Positions 1 to 9,183 of a DNA stretch of 41,916 nt are shown piece after piece (the first letter of the stretch is position 1; every line of letters starts with the position of its first letter). Below the pieces are notes generated by a model. It was given only the letters and a program-made list of their open reading frames with translations. It was not told the DNA's origin and did no database searches. Made by a program: the position numbers and the translations under genes. This DNA is from a virus. Location of the stretch: positions 1-41,916 of IMG/VR virus record IMGVR_UViG_3300009109_000194; one strand, given 5' to 3'.

Positions 1-3
1 ATT

Positions 4-1332
4 ATGGATAAAGGTTACCTTAACAAAGATACACCATTCAATACCACTACACTGTTATTGGATCGTAATAAACAATCGTTGCCTAATAGCTTCTTTACTA
101 TAGAAGAACGTGACTTATTATGTAATAGTGATGTATTCTGTATGCTACCGTGGATCCATATACACGGATGGTCCGATGGTAATGCTTACCCGTGCTGTAT
201 GGCAGAGCCTAATGAACCTATAGGTAATCTTAGAGATTATACACTCGAAGAAGTATGGAACAATGCCTCCTATAGGACTATGCGACACAATATGCTCAAT
301 GGCATACCGTGTAAGGAGTGTAATAAGTGTTATGAGAAGGAGCGTAATGGGTTTTATTCATTACGTAATGAGAGTAATAGAAATTTCGCATATAGTATAA
401 AGGATATCACCACCACTCCTGATGGTTCATCACCAGTTAATCCAATCTATTGGGATGTTCGCTTTACCAATATGTGTAACTTTAAGTGTAGGATGTGTGG
501 GCCACAGTTTAGTTCTAATTGGGTAAACGAGTATAACAGTATGTATGGGCAATCGGATATAGAGAAAATAAGTTATACACGGGGTAATAAGCAATTAAAC
601 TGGGAAATGATAGAGCCATATATAGACAATCTCCATAAGATATACTGGGCAGGAGGTGAGCCTTTAATGATGGAAGAACATTGGCGTATAATGGATGAAT
701 TGATTAAGCGAGATAAGTTAGATGTATCGTTAGTATACAATACTAACTTTAGCGAAGTCAAGTATAAGGGGCGTTCAGTATTCGATATGTGGAGATTATT
801 CGATGATGTCAGTATAGGAGCATCGTTAGATGGAATGGGTGATAGAGCAGAGTATATACGTAAGGGAACGGTATGGGATACTATAGTAAGGAATCGTTAC
901 GACATGCTCGATGTGTGCCCAGACGTAGACTTTTTTCCCAGTGCCACATTGCAGGTATTAAACGCATATCACCTACCAGACTTTCATAACGATTGGGTAG
1001 AGCGCGGCCTTATAGGCGTCTATGATTTCCATGTTAATATTCTCCAAGGCCCAGATTATTATAGACTCAGTATACTACCCGACTATATGAAGGAAGAAGT
1101 TAAGTCACTATACGAAGAACACATAAGTAGTATAGCAGATGCCGACGACATTAAGCGAGCCACCAATGGTTTCGAGAGTGCAATCAACTTTATGTATAGT
1201 GAAGATAGAACGGATCTTATACCAGAGTTCCGTAAAGAAATTACCAAGTATGATAACCACCGTAATGAAGATTTTCAAACGGTATTCCCAGAGTTGATAC
1301 CACTATTCAAAACCTTCCCGGAGAGGTCTTAA
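4..1332 (+). CDS. N-terminal-twitch radical SAM protein, paralogue 1
   Basis: Radical-SAM enzyme of about 442 residues; substrate unknown. The core 4Fe-4S motif CNFKCRMC (C158, C162, C165) is intact, followed by the SAM-contacting GGEP motif near residues 217-220. Upstream lies a Cys-rich domain with C46 (CMLPW), C64-C65 (YPCCM), C103, C106 and C109 (CKECNKC). This order, with the auxiliary cluster-binding twitch/SPASM-like domain before the radical-SAM barrel, is that of the N-twitch radical-SAM family (NF033640 as I recall it). Such proteins occur in marine phages and bacteria beside glycan genes. It is the first of four adjacent paralogues; the next starts 22 nt downstream and is the most similar in layout. 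Isoleucine is often encoded by ATA. The ATG at position 4 abuts the window edge, so the true start may lie further upstream. Family assignment is firm; the reaction is not inferable. Confidence 0.9.
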   Translation: MDKGYLNKDTPFNTTTLLLDRNKQSLPNSFFTIEERDLLCNSDVFCMLPWIHIHGWSDGNAYPCCMAEPNEPIGNLRDYTLEEVWNNASYRTMRHNMLNGIPCKECNKCYEKERNGFYSLRNESNRNFAYSIKDITTTPDGSSPVNPIYWDVRFTNMCNFKCRMCGPQFSSNWVNEYNSMYGQSDIEKISYTRGNKQLNWEMIEPYIDNLHKIYWAGGEPLMMEEHWRIMDELIKRDKLDVSLVYNTNFSEVKYKGRSVFDMWRLFDDVSIGASLDGMGDRAEYIRKGTVWDTIVRNRYDMLDVCPDVDFFPSATLQVLNAYHLPDFHNDWVERGLIGVYDFHVNILQGPDYYRLSILPDYMKEEVKSLYEEHISSIADADDIKRATNGFESAINFMYSEDRTDLIPEFRKEITKYDNHRNEDFQTVFPELIPLFKTFPERS

Positions 1333-1354
1333 TAGACAGGGCCCTAGAATAACG

Positions 1355-2599
1355 ATGGACTATAATGATAAAAAGCCACTAAAGATTGATTGGAATGATC
1401 TTTCACTATACCAACAATTGGTATTAGAAGAAAACCCATCATTCTGTATGTATCCTTGGACACATTTACACGCATACCCAGATAGTTCTGTTCATCTATG
1501 CTGTATGAGTGAGATGGATATGCCAGTCGGTAATCTAAATGATAACACGCTGGAGGAAATTTGGCATAGCGAACATATGGTGAATATACGTAATAGAATG
1601 ATTGATGGACTACACAATCCAGAATGCGTCAAGTGTTATGAACAAGATAAGAATGGCTTTATGAGTGGCCGGGTATCAGCGAATAAACATTTCGGACACC
1701 ATATAGCAAAGGCCAATAGTATAGAACCAGACTATGAGATAATATACTGGGATGTTCGGTTTAGCAACCTATGCAATTTTCGCTGTCGAACGTGTGGTCC
1801 CCTGTTTTCAAGCAATTGGTATCAGGATTATGTTAAATTACACCAAAATTCCCCTACAAATAGTAAGGTTATTACGTGTAATCTGGATATCGAAGAGTGT
1901 ATCAGGCATATACCATACGTAGAACAGATATATTTCGCTGGTGGAGAACCCCTAATGATGGCCGCACATTGGGAGATTATTGCCGAATTACTAAAGCAAA
2001 ATAGAACCGACGTTAAGTTAATATACAATACCAATTTTTCGCAACTCAAATATAAGCAATTGAGTATACTGGATATGTGGAAAGAGTTTGACTCCGTTAG
2101 TATAGGTGCTTCATTAGACGGTTCGGGTATGCGAGGAGAGTATATAAGGAAAGAAACTGTATGGAAAGATATAGTCGATAATAGAGAACAGATGTTACGA
2201 GTATGCCCAAACGTTGATTTCTATATAAGTTGCACGTTGAGTATACTGAATTCGTATCATATGCCAGACTTTCATAAAGAATGGATTAACTATGGCCTAA
2301 TTAAAGCACCTGACTTCAATGTGAATATACTAATGAATCCTCCGCATTACCGTATAGACAATTTACCAATGCCAGATAAGGAGGCGGTAATAGAAAAATA
2401 CAAACGACATATCGACTATCTTAGTCCAATCGATCCTCTCCAACGTGCAACCAATGGTTTTCAAAGTGCAATTAACTTTATTGAACAACCGAGCAATGCT
2501 AGACTATTCTTAGAGTTTATGGCACTCACCGCTAAAATGGATAAGATTCGTTCTGAGTCGTTTAATGAAACCTTTCCGGAGTTTAGTTTTGTCAATTAA
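1355..2599 (+). CDS. N-terminal-twitch radical SAM protein, paralogue 2
   Basis: 414 residues, with the same architecture as the gene before it. The N-terminal cysteines are C31 (CMYPW), C49-C50 (HLCCM) and C91/C94. The radical-SAM triad is CNFRCRTC at C140, C144 and C147, and GGEPLMM starts near 196. It shares many blocks with paralogue 1, for example YWDVRF before the triad, a GASLDG strand, EYIRK, and a C-terminal ATNGF-SAINF block, so the two look like a recent tandem duplication. Codon use (ATA for Ile) also matches paralogue 1. The ATG at 1355 follows a 22-nt gap and has no strong Shine-Dalgarno sequence. The 3' end is overlapped by 35 nt by the next gene. Substrate unknown. Confidence 0.9.
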   Translation: MDYNDKKPLKIDWNDLSLYQQLVLEENPSFCMYPWTHLHAYPDSSVHLCCMSEMDMPVGNLNDNTLEEIWHSEHMVNIRNRMIDGLHNPECVKCYEQDKNGFMSGRVSANKHFGHHIAKANSIEPDYEIIYWDVRFSNLCNFRCRTCGPLFSSNWYQDYVKLHQNSPTNSKVITCNLDIEECIRHIPYVEQIYFAGGEPLMMAAHWEIIAELLKQNRTDVKLIYNTNFSQLKYKQLSILDMWKEFDSVSIGASLDGSGMRGEYIRKETVWKDIVDNREQMLRVCPNVDFYISCTLSILNSYHMPDFHKEWINYGLIKAPDFNVNILMNPPHYRIDNLPMPDKEAVIEKYKRHIDYLSPIDPLQRATNGFQSAINFIEQPSNARLFLEFMALTAKMDKIRSESFNETFPEFSFVN

Positions 2600-3950
2600 G
2601 GATGATCTCAACCGTGTTCGAAACCCTGCGTTCAAAGCAATTCCTACTCTGTGTTACTTACCGTTTATTCATTTAGAAGCGTCTGCAATTGGGGACGTAA
2701 AGCCTTGTTGTATGACGGAAGGTCCTGTTCTGGATGAAGATCGTAATCCTTATAACTTATCAACTTGTACTCTGAAGGAGGCGTTTAACTCTCAGCATAT
2801 GAAACAAATGAGGGCAGACTTTCTGCAAGGTAAAAAGCCTTCTAACTGTAAGAAGTGTTGGGATGAAGAGTCTCAAGGAATAACTTCTAAACGTTTAATT
2901 TGGGCAGAGCAATTCAGTTTAAAATACCCAGAGTTGGACTACGTTTTTACAAATGAAGTCAATGACTCGAACCTGGTTTATTTAGACTTAAAACTAGGAA
3001 CCATTTGCAACTTAAAGTGTCGTATTTGTGGGCCGATGAGTAGTTCAAAGTGGGCGCAGGATGAAATAGATGTCGCTGTTCAGTTTGAAGGTGTTCAAAA
3101 GAGTGAAATAAAGGACTTAAAAGCGTACCAGTGGCAAAAGCAAGGGCAGTGGCCTCGAACAAACGATCGCTTCTGGCGCAACTTGGAAGAGATTCTGCCG
3201 GGAGTGGTTCATTTAGAGTTTACTGGAGGAGAGCCTTGGTTAATTAACGAGCACTTTGAGTTGTTAGAGCAGGCCGTTCGGGATGGTTTTGCAGGTCGCA
3301 TCTACCTTCATTACAACACAAATGGTACGCAGTTGCCTCTCCATGCTTTGGAAAACATTTGGCCTCATTTCAAAGGGGTCAAGGCTTCCTTTTCTGTGGA
3401 TGACGTTGGGAAGAAGTTTGAGTACCAACGGTCTGGCGCCAAGTGGGACGAGGTTAATTACAACATTAATTACTTGTGTGCAAATAAATTAGAAAATATG
3501 GAGACTGAGATTTGTACCACCCTGTCTTTGTTTAATATTGCGTCTCTAATTCATCTCCAGCAGTGGATCAGGGACATTGAAAACTTAGACACTTGGTACC
3601 TTAATCTCATGCACCAGCCAGAGCACTTTAACATTTCAATTCTACCCGATTGGGCCAAGGACGAGATTGCTTACGGACTCCTCCATTACAATTGGAACGC
3701 GGTTGACAGGCTCACTGCGTTTAAACACCGGGATGAGTTCTTGAAGGTAATTAAAAGTATTGTAGAGTACATGTATTACCATGAAGTCAGTGACTTGGAG
3801 CATGAACGTGCGTATTTGCATGACGTAATTTACAAAATAGACGCGATTCGGGGGCAGAAACTCGTGGAGGTCGACCCCAGATTGTGCGAATTTCTGGGTT
3901 ACAGGCACCAAGGGCAGAAAGAAAAATGGAAAGCAAAAAACCAACCGTAA
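2565..3950 (+). CDS. N-terminal-twitch radical SAM protein, paralogue 3
   Basis: 461 residues. N-terminal twitch cysteines are C30 (CYLPF), C48-C49 (KPCCM), C95 and C98. The radical-SAM triad CNLKCRIC is at C148, C152 and C155, and GGEPW at 221-225. It is clearly more distant from paralogues 1 and 2, with a long insert between the triad and GGEP (about 65 residues). Its codon use also differs by eye: Ile is mostly ATT rather than ATA, and Leu uses CTG/CTC more often, suggesting separate acquisition. The first in-frame ATG (2565) lies inside the preceding gene and has no clear ribosome site. A TTG at 2589 is a possible later start, and no internal ATG precedes the CCM motif. Substrate unknown. 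Confidence 0.87.
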   Translation: MKPFRSLVLSIKDDLNRVRNPAFKAIPTLCYLPFIHLEASAIGDVKPCCMTEGPVLDEDRNPYNLSTCTLKEAFNSQHMKQMRADFLQGKKPSNCKKCWDEESQGITSKRLIWAEQFSLKYPELDYVFTNEVNDSNLVYLDLKLGTICNLKCRICGPMSSSKWAQDEIDVAVQFEGVQKSEIKDLKAYQWQKQGQWPRTNDRFWRNLEEILPGVVHLEFTGGEPWLINEHFELLEQAVRDGFAGRIYLHYNTNGTQLPLHALENIWPHFKGVKASFSVDDVGKKFEYQRSGAKWDEVNYNINYLCANKLENMETEICTTLSLFNIASLIHLQQWIRDIENLDTWYLNLMHQPEHFNISILPDWAKDEIAYGLLHYNWNAVDRLTAFKHRDEFLKVIKSIVEYMYYHEVSDLEHERAYLHDVIYKIDAIRGQKLVEVDPRLCEFLGYRHQGQKEKWKAKNQP

Positions 3951-5242
3951 AACCAAAATCGCTCTGTCTTGCCCCTTTCGTGCATACCTACATTTCACCA
4001 CAGTCCGAAAGACGCTTATGTTGTGCGTCTAGAGAGCCGGCCAACGCTTTTAAGCAGTATATCGACACTGATTCCGGTACAGGAACGTATAAACCAATGA
4101 CATTAGAGCAACATTGGAACAGTGACCACATGAAAAGAGTAAGAAAGGCGCACATGAACGGTGACATCATACCCGAATGCCAAGTGTGTAATGAGAAATT
4201 ACTCAATACCGACGTATACCGGGACTACTTTTGGCATTTGTTTAAAGAAAAATACAATGACATATGGGAAAAAACGGATGACACGGGTTATACTACCATG
4301 AAACCTGTCAGCTGGGACTACCGATTTAGTAATTTGTGTAACTTTAAGTGCCGAATGTGTGGTGACATGTTAAGTAGTGCGTGGGAATCGGAAGAAAAAG
4401 TCAATGACATGGTAGATTACAATGACATTTCTAATAATTGGATGCGACCGGACGTAAGAAAAAAGATAAGTGAGTTCCAAAGTAGTGTAGTTGAGCAAGA
4501 ATTTAGTGACGCAGTTAATGACCACCGTGTGGAAGAGATATATTGGGTAGGTGGAGAGCCATTAATGATGGAAGAACACTGGCGTTACATGAAAAAAATT
4601 ATAGAACTAGGTGACGGAGCAAAAGTTTATGCAAGATACAACACAAACCTGTCAAGAATTGAGTACAAGGGATGTCATTTGTTTAAAGACATCCTTGACA
4701 ACATAAGAGATTGGCAAATTTGTGCGTCAATTGACGGAACTAATGTCATTGGTGAGTACATTAGGGATGGTTTACACTATGACACGTGGTTGGAATACTA
4801 CAAATTAGGAATGGAACACCAAAAAACTCCAAACCAAATGCGTTTGGACTTCACTTTAACCCTTCCGGGCCTTTACGAAGTAAAAAATATGTTTGACTTG
4901 AGTAAAGAATTGGATACTCCACTGTTGGCCAAGGTGACATTTGCATTTACCCCTGACATAATCATGTCTCCCATGTCATTACCTAGGGGAATACTAAATA
5001 GTTTTATAGACGAACTGTTAGAATATTGTCAACCTTATACATGGAAGCAAAAACCTTTAATAGATGTCCTAGAGAACATGAAAAATCGACCCAACTTCGA
5101 GGAACAATGGCCCGAAGAATACGTAAAGGGTGCAAAGGGTGGCAAGAAAAGAGTATTAAGAATAGAAAAAATACGAAACGATAAAGTTCGTTTAGAAGAT
5201 ATACTTAAGGATCAATTATTATCATGGTGGGAGGCATTATGA
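3926..5242 (+). CDS. N-terminal-twitch radical SAM protein, paralogue 4
   Basis: 438 residues from the ATG at 3926. The frame can be opened at a GTG at 3884, but the extra 14 residues lie inside the previous gene and precede the conserved CLAPF start of the domain, so I prefer 3926 (25-nt overlap). Numbered from there: C14, C32-C33, C85 and C88 in the twitch part, radical-SAM triad CNFKCRMC at C138, C142 and C145, and GGEPLMM from 209. An insert of about 40 acidic residues separates the triad from GGEP. The C-terminus is Lys/Arg-rich and ends SWWEAL. Its stop codon overlaps the start of glutamine synthetase (ATGA), so the two are probably translationally coupled. Reaction unknown. Confidence 0.9.
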   Translation: MESKKPTVKPKSLCLAPFVHTYISPQSERRLCCASREPANAFKQYIDTDSGTGTYKPMTLEQHWNSDHMKRVRKAHMNGDIIPECQVCNEKLLNTDVYRDYFWHLFKEKYNDIWEKTDDTGYTTMKPVSWDYRFSNLCNFKCRMCGDMLSSAWESEEKVNDMVDYNDISNNWMRPDVRKKISEFQSSVVEQEFSDAVNDHRVEEIYWVGGEPLMMEEHWRYMKKIIELGDGAKVYARYNTNLSRIEYKGCHLFKDILDNIRDWQICASIDGTNVIGEYIRDGLHYDTWLEYYKLGMEHQKTPNQMRLDFTLTLPGLYEVKNMFDLSKELDTPLLAKVTFAFTPDIIMSPMSLPRGILNSFIDELLEYCQPYTWKQKPLIDVLENMKNRPNFEEQWPEEYVKGAKGGKKRVLRIEKIRNDKVRLEDILKDQLLSWWEAL

Positions 5243-6294
5243 ATCACGGAAAAAAGTTTGAGTATGTCTGGCTAGATGGTTATACGCCAGAACCTTCATT
5301 AAGAAGTAAAGTAAAAATTGATAACAACGCAGTAAGATGGTCATTTGATGGTTCATCAACGCAACAAGCGGAAGGTGGAAGTTCAGATTGTATTTTAAAT
5401 CCTGTTTCACAGTATTATATGCTTGATAGAATTAGACCAGATGCAACAAGACGTATGACAGGCGAAGACATGAGTGCAACTTATGTCATGTGTGAGGTTT
5501 TAGACTCAGAAAATAAAGCACATCCTAGTAATACACGTCACGCAGTTAAGAATGTTAGTGACGATTGGTGGTTTGGATTTGAACAAGAGTACTTTATGTA
5601 CCAGGATGGACGTCCATTAGGCTGGCCTAAAAAAGGAGAGCCAAGGGCACAAGGAGATTACTACTGTGGTGTAGGTAGTGACAATGTTGTTGGTAGAGAA
5701 ATTGTTGACCGACATACCGAAGCATGTATGAATGCAGAAATTGGCATTACAGGAACCAATGCAGAGGTTGCCTTAGGGCAATGGGAGTTCCAAGTTTTAG
5801 GAAAAGGAGTTAAAGCAGGCGATGACCTTTGGATGGCAAGATATATTTTAATTAAAATTGCTGAAAAACATGGCGTGTCAATTAACCTTGCACCTAAACC
5901 TGTAAAGGGTGACTGGAATGGCACAGGTATGCATACAAATTTCTCTAATAATAACATGAGAAGTTATGGAACGGAGCAATTAATGACCAATATGTGTGAA
6001 GCATTAGGAAAGGTTCACGAAATTGGCATCAAAGAGTATGGTTCAGACAACGACCAACGTTTAACAGGGTTACATGAAACACAAAGCATAGATGAATTTA
6101 GTTATGGTGTTAGTGATCGCGGTGCAAGTATACGAATTCCAATTTATACTACACAAAATGATTGGCACGGTTACTTGGAAGATAGGCGTCCAGCAGGTAA
6201 TGCAGACCCGTATCGTATTATTAAACATATTACAGATACATGTGACGGTGTTACCAACGGTCAAAAGACTGGATCAATATACGACGAAAGGTAA
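5239..6294 (+). CDS. glnII: Type II (eukaryotic-type) glutamine synthetase
   Basis: Cytosolic ligase joining ammonia to glutamate with ATP. The start at 5239 is chosen over the ATG at 5224 because GGGAGG (5229-5234) lies four bases before it; it gives 351 residues, normal for GSII and far shorter than the roughly 470 of bacterial GSI. Family motifs are visible in order: YVWLDG near 9, WSFDGSST at 34-41, the metal/glutamate motif FGFEQEYF at 112-119, [12 protein letters not shown] at 174-185, [13 protein letters not shown] at 224-236, [11 protein letters not shown] at 274-284, RGASIRIP at 294-301 and [13 protein letters not shown] at 313-325. All expected catalytic regions are present, so it is probably active. 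No GSI-type adenylylation tail is seen. Phage-encoded GS would raise glutamine supply for purine synthesis, and purC and purE lie just downstream. Confidence 0.95.
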   Translation: MNHGKKFEYVWLDGYTPEPSLRSKVKIDNNAVRWSFDGSSTQQAEGGSSDCILNPVSQYYMLDRIRPDATRRMTGEDMSATYVMCEVLDSENKAHPSNTRHAVKNVSDDWWFGFEQEYFMYQDGRPLGWPKKGEPRAQGDYYCGVGSDNVVGREIVDRHTEACMNAEIGITGTNAEVALGQWEFQVLGKGVKAGDDLWMARYILIKIAEKHGVSINLAPKPVKGDWNGTGMHTNFSNNNMRSYGTEQLMTNMCEALGKVHEIGIKEYGSDNDQRLTGLHETQSIDEFSYGVSDRGASIRIPIYTTQNDWHGYLEDRRPAGNADPYRIIKHITDTCDGVTNGQKTGSIYDER

Positions 6295-6305
6295 AGGAAG
6301 GTGAC

Positions 6306-6521
6306 ATGAAGAAAGATATACATCCAAAGTATGAAGTAATAAAAGTAAAGTGCCATTGTGGCAATGAATTCGAAACCAGGTCCACCTTATGTAAAGATTT
6401 ATACGTGGAAGTATGCTCTAATTGTCACCCTTTCTATACAGGTGGAGCAGGCAAAGTAAAAGTTGAGGGACGAGTAAGTAAGTTCCAAGAAAAGTATGGA
6501 AGAAAGGACATAAAAAAATGA
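6306..6521 (+). CDS. rpmE: Ribosomal protein bL31, zinc-binding form
   Basis: 71 residues, full length. The N-terminus [10 protein letters not shown], the block TRST, the [10 protein letters not shown] segment and the GRVSKF tail are all characteristic of bL31. The zinc ligands C16, C18, C37 and C40 (CxC and CxxC) are all present, so this is the zinc-containing C+ form. bL31 sits on the large subunit at the intersubunit bridge. A strong ribosome site (AGGAAGG, 6295-6301) precedes the ATG. The gene lies between glutamine synthetase and purC, and its stop overlaps the purC start (ATGA). Phage-encoded ribosomal proteins, including bL31, are known from viral genome surveys; such a copy may replace host L31 during infection. 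Confidence 0.95.
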   Translation: MKKDIHPKYEVIKVKCHCGNEFETRSTLCKDLYVEVCSNCHPFYTGGAGKVKVEGRVSKFQEKYGRKDIKK

Positions 6522-7249
6522 AATACGTTAAGAATAATATGTTATACGAAGGTAAAGCAAAGAAGATTTGGTCAATCGAAGGGTTGCAATTTCGTAATCA
6601 AGTCATTATGTACTTTAAAGATGATGCTACTGCGTTTAACGCGGAAAAGAAAAGCGAGTTTGATGGCAAAGGTGAACTTAATTGTTGGATTAGTGACGTA
6701 CTTTTACGTGCAATGGAACATTTAGGTGTACCGACACACTATGTAGAGAAGATTAGTGACAGAGAAATTGTTGCTGATCACGTGACTATAATTCCTATAG
6801 AGGTAATTGTACGTAATGTTGCCGCAGGAACATTTTGTAAACGTTATGGTTTAGAAAATGGAACTAAACTTAATCATGCTATTGTAGAGTATTGTGTTAA
6901 AGATGATGATTTAGGTGATCCACCTATAGCATGGGAGGCAATTACAGCATTAGAACCTTCTCGTGAAAAAGAATTAAAAGCAATGACTGCAATGACTAGA
7001 GATGTTAATAAGTATCTCAAGGCAATTTTTTACACTTTGGGATTAGTGCTAGTAGATTTCAAGTTAGAATTTGGAATTAACCAATATGGTGACATAGTTT
7101 TAGCAGATGAAATTTGTCCTGACACAATGCGTCTATGGGATGTTAATACAATGCAGTCCTTTGACAAAGATTTGTTTAGGTTTGACAAAGGTGACTTGTT
7201 AGCAGGATACAAGGAAGTTAAAAGGAGGCTAGAAGCATGGCAGGATTAG
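6518..7249 (+). CDS. purC: SAICAR synthetase PurC
   Basis: Phosphoribosylaminoimidazole-succinocarboxamide synthase, the purine step that joins aspartate to CAIR with ATP. 243 residues, close to the bacterial norm (about 237). Recognised blocks are [10 protein letters not shown] at 9-18, the [14 protein letters not shown] segment in the middle (bacterial VVRNRAAGS-type motif), LVDFKLEFG, and [12 protein letters not shown] toward the C-terminus, which carry the nucleotide and substrate contacts. The start overlaps the bL31 stop and is preceded by GAAAGGAC. It overlaps purE by 13 nt. Host-like, apparently intact, and part of a purine set with purE here and purN at 41113-41649. Confidence 0.95.
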   Translation: MKYVKNNMLYEGKAKKIWSIEGLQFRNQVIMYFKDDATAFNAEKKSEFDGKGELNCWISDVLLRAMEHLGVPTHYVEKISDREIVADHVTIIPIEVIVRNVAAGTFCKRYGLENGTKLNHAIVEYCVKDDDLGDPPIAWEAITALEPSREKELKAMTAMTRDVNKYLKAIFYTLGLVLVDFKLEFGINQYGDIVLADEICPDTMRLWDVNTMQSFDKDLFRFDKGDLLAGYKEVKRRLEAWQD

Positions 7250-7647
7250 TAGGAATTATCATGGGAAGTCCATCCGATAGTGAATGCATGAACAACTGTG
7301 TTGATATTTTAGAGGAGGAAGATATACCCTTTGACTATATTGTAGCATCAGCACACAGAGATCCGGAGAAAGTTAAACAATGGGTAGAAGAAGCAGAAGA
7401 AAGAGGCAACAGAATAATTATTGCCGCCGCTGGTATGGCGGCCGCATTGCCTGGCGTATGCGCCGCATACACAAGTCTGCCAGTTATTGGCGTACCCATG
7501 TCGTCCGAACTAAATGGCATGGATAGTTTGTTAAGTATTTCACAAATGCCAAAGGGTGTACCAGTTGCATGTATGTCTATTGGCAAAGCAGGTGCAATAA
7601 ATGCCGCGTATTTGTCAAAACGAATACTAGATTTACTAGATGCTTAA
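7237..7647 (+). CDS. purE: N5-CAIR mutase PurE, class I
   Basis: Converts N5-CAIR to CAIR, the substrate of PurC. 136 residues, shorter than the roughly 160-170 of bacterial PurE, but the core is complete: MGSPSDSE at 9-16, SAHRDP at 38-43 (usually SAHRTP), AGMAAALPGV at 65-74 and GMDSLLSISQMP at 94-105. The C-terminal helix is present but trimmed. AAAGGAGG lies about eight bases before the ATG. It overlaps purC by 13 nt and the YqeY-like gene by 8 nt. Lack of PurK in the window is consistent with use of the host enzyme or of spontaneous carboxylation. Confidence 0.94.
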   Translation: MAGLVGIIMGSPSDSECMNNCVDILEEEDIPFDYIVASAHRDPEKVKQWVEEAEERGNRIIIAAAGMAAALPGVCAAYTSLPVIGVPMSSELNGMDSLLSISQMPKGVPVACMSIGKAGAINAAYLSKRILDLLDA

Positions 7648-8080
7648 AGATAAAATTACGCAAGACATGAAGGACGCAATGCGTTCAAAGGACAAGCAAA
7701 GGTTGGAAGCAATCCGTTTGCTACGTGCCGCTATTCAAAGACGTGAAGTTGATGATCGTGCTGAGTTAGACGAAGCAGGAGTAATAAGTGTCATTGAAAA
7801 AATGGTAAAACAAGGCAAAGACTCCATTGAACAATTTGCAAAGGGTAATAGGCAAGACCTTGTTGCTAAAGAAGAGTCTACTTTGGTAGTAATAGAGGAA
7901 TATTTGCCTAAACAATTAAGCGAAGCAGAAGTAGATGCGTTAATAGACGAAGCCTTTAAGGAAACTGGCGCAAAAACAATTAAAGAGATGGGTAAAGTAA
8001 TGGGTTGGATAAAACCCAAAGGGCAAGGAAAGGTAGACATGGGTGCTGTTAGTGCTAAAATTAAAAAAAGGTTAACATGA
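7640..8080 (+). CDS. GatB/YqeY domain protein
   Basis: 146 residues matching the YqeY family along its length: an N-terminal helical part with the RLEAIRLLRAAIQRRE segment, a middle VVIEEYLPKQLSEAE segment and the C-terminal GKVMGWIKPK and VSAKIKKRL motifs. YqeY resembles the C-terminal tail domain of GatB, the tRNA-dependent amidotransferase subunit, and is thought to bind tRNA, though its function is not settled. It is translationally linked to purE (8-nt overlap) and to the next gene (4-nt ATGA overlap). With bL31 close by, a role in translation is plausible, but the neighbourhood also fits glutamine/purine metabolism. Confidence 0.88.
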   Translation: MLKDKITQDMKDAMRSKDKQRLEAIRLLRAAIQRREVDDRAELDEAGVISVIEKMVKQGKDSIEQFAKGNRQDLVAKEESTLVVIEEYLPKQLSEAEVDALIDEAFKETGAKTIKEMGKVMGWIKPKGQGKVDMGAVSAKIKKRLT

Positions 8081-9183
8081 AAATACTTGATAAACTAACA
8101 ATGCGTTTACGTAGTGATGATTTTAGCACTATGGAAGTGTACATGGATGTTTATGACACACCTTTAGGACGTAAATGGTTAACTGCACTAAACGACATAC
8201 TTAATCAAAACTTAATACTAGAAAAAAACTATTGTTTCATGGGATTTATTTTTGGCCAAAGGGACGGTGAAGTAATTTTAAATGAAATAAATCACGCAAT
8301 TAAATTTATAAACGAACATAGTAATATAGATTATAAAATAGAAACAGATGAATACAATTTAGAAAATTGTTTACAGTATGGAGATGTTGGTATAGACTTG
8401 CCTGGACTAATGGTTAATCATGAAAGGTTTAATTGGTTACACAGATGGTTTGAAGAATTGCAAGGACACGATACTGGTGACGTAAAAACATCAATGACGT
8501 ATCATTATTGGAGAGCAGACAAAGAAACAAAATACTATATTAGGCAATTAAACTTATTATGTCACGAGTTTGAAACGTGGGCATTAAGTAATCGTAAGTT
8601 AGTACAAGCACCAGAATGGATGCAAAAGTCGCAATTAATGTGTTGGCTAAACGCTCCTAGATTCAACTTAGATTCCGACGAGGACTTTACGGAGTTTGGT
8701 GTCCACGCACTAACAAAAAACTTCGGCGGTGTATATGTAGGTGTTAATAAAGCAGTAGGCAAGACTCATTGGGAAGTATTTAATGACGAAGGAGGTGAAT
8801 CGGGCTCACTGGGAGAAATAACAACTGCTTTATACACACAAACTAAAGCCGCCGGCGATTTTGATATAAATTGGTCGCCTAATGAACATTTTTCAGAGCA
8901 TGAATGGAGAGAACGAAAAATAATTGAGTTTTGTGATTGGCTACGAAGTAATAATTTAGATCCAGATGATCCTTCATTAACATTAGGGCACCCAAAGGTA
9001 GGACAAGTTGACTTAGAACGTTCTTTTAATACGGAGAATACTCCTATTGTTTGGTATGTTTTAAATAACTTTTTAGATGTACAAAGTTTAAAAACATCAG
9101 ACGCATATGCAGAATGGAATTATCGTTGGTATGATGATAAATTTGTTAATATGTCAATAGAGGCCATGCCTGGTGTCTGTTAA
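8077..9183 (+). CDS. Unknown Trp-rich protein
   Basis: 368 residues, not recognised. The sequence is globular, acidic and rich in Trp, Tyr and Asn, with no signal peptide, membrane segment or known motif that I can name. Segments such as NHERFNWLHRWFEELQG and WRERKIIEFCDWLRSNN suggest helices. The start overlaps the YqeY-like stop (ATGA), and the 3' end overlaps the first SGNH-like gene by 11 nt, so it belongs to the same transcription unit. Its place between the metabolic block and the modification genes does not settle its role. Confidence 0.8.
   Translation: MKILDKLTMRLRSDDFSTMEVYMDVYDTPLGRKWLTALNDILNQNLILEKNYCFMGFIFGQRDGEVILNEINHAIKFINEHSNIDYKIETDEYNLENCLQYGDVGIDLPGLMVNHERFNWLHRWFEELQGHDTGDVKTSMTYHYWRADKETKYYIRQLNLLCHEFETWALSNRKLVQAPEWMQKSQLMCWLNAPRFNLDSDEDFTEFGVHALTKNFGGVYVGVNKAVGKTHWEVFNDEGGESGSLGEITTALYTQTKAAGDFDINWSPNEHFSEHEWRERKIIEFCDWLRSNNLDPDDPSLTLGHPKVGQVDLERSFNTENTPIVWYVLNNFLDVQSLKTSDAYAEWNYRWYDDKFVNMSIEAMPGVC

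Noticed and set aside
3884-3925. GTG start 42 nt upstream of radical-SAM paralogue 4.
   Set aside because: Lies inside the preceding gene, lacks conserved residues, and a good ATG follows at 3926.
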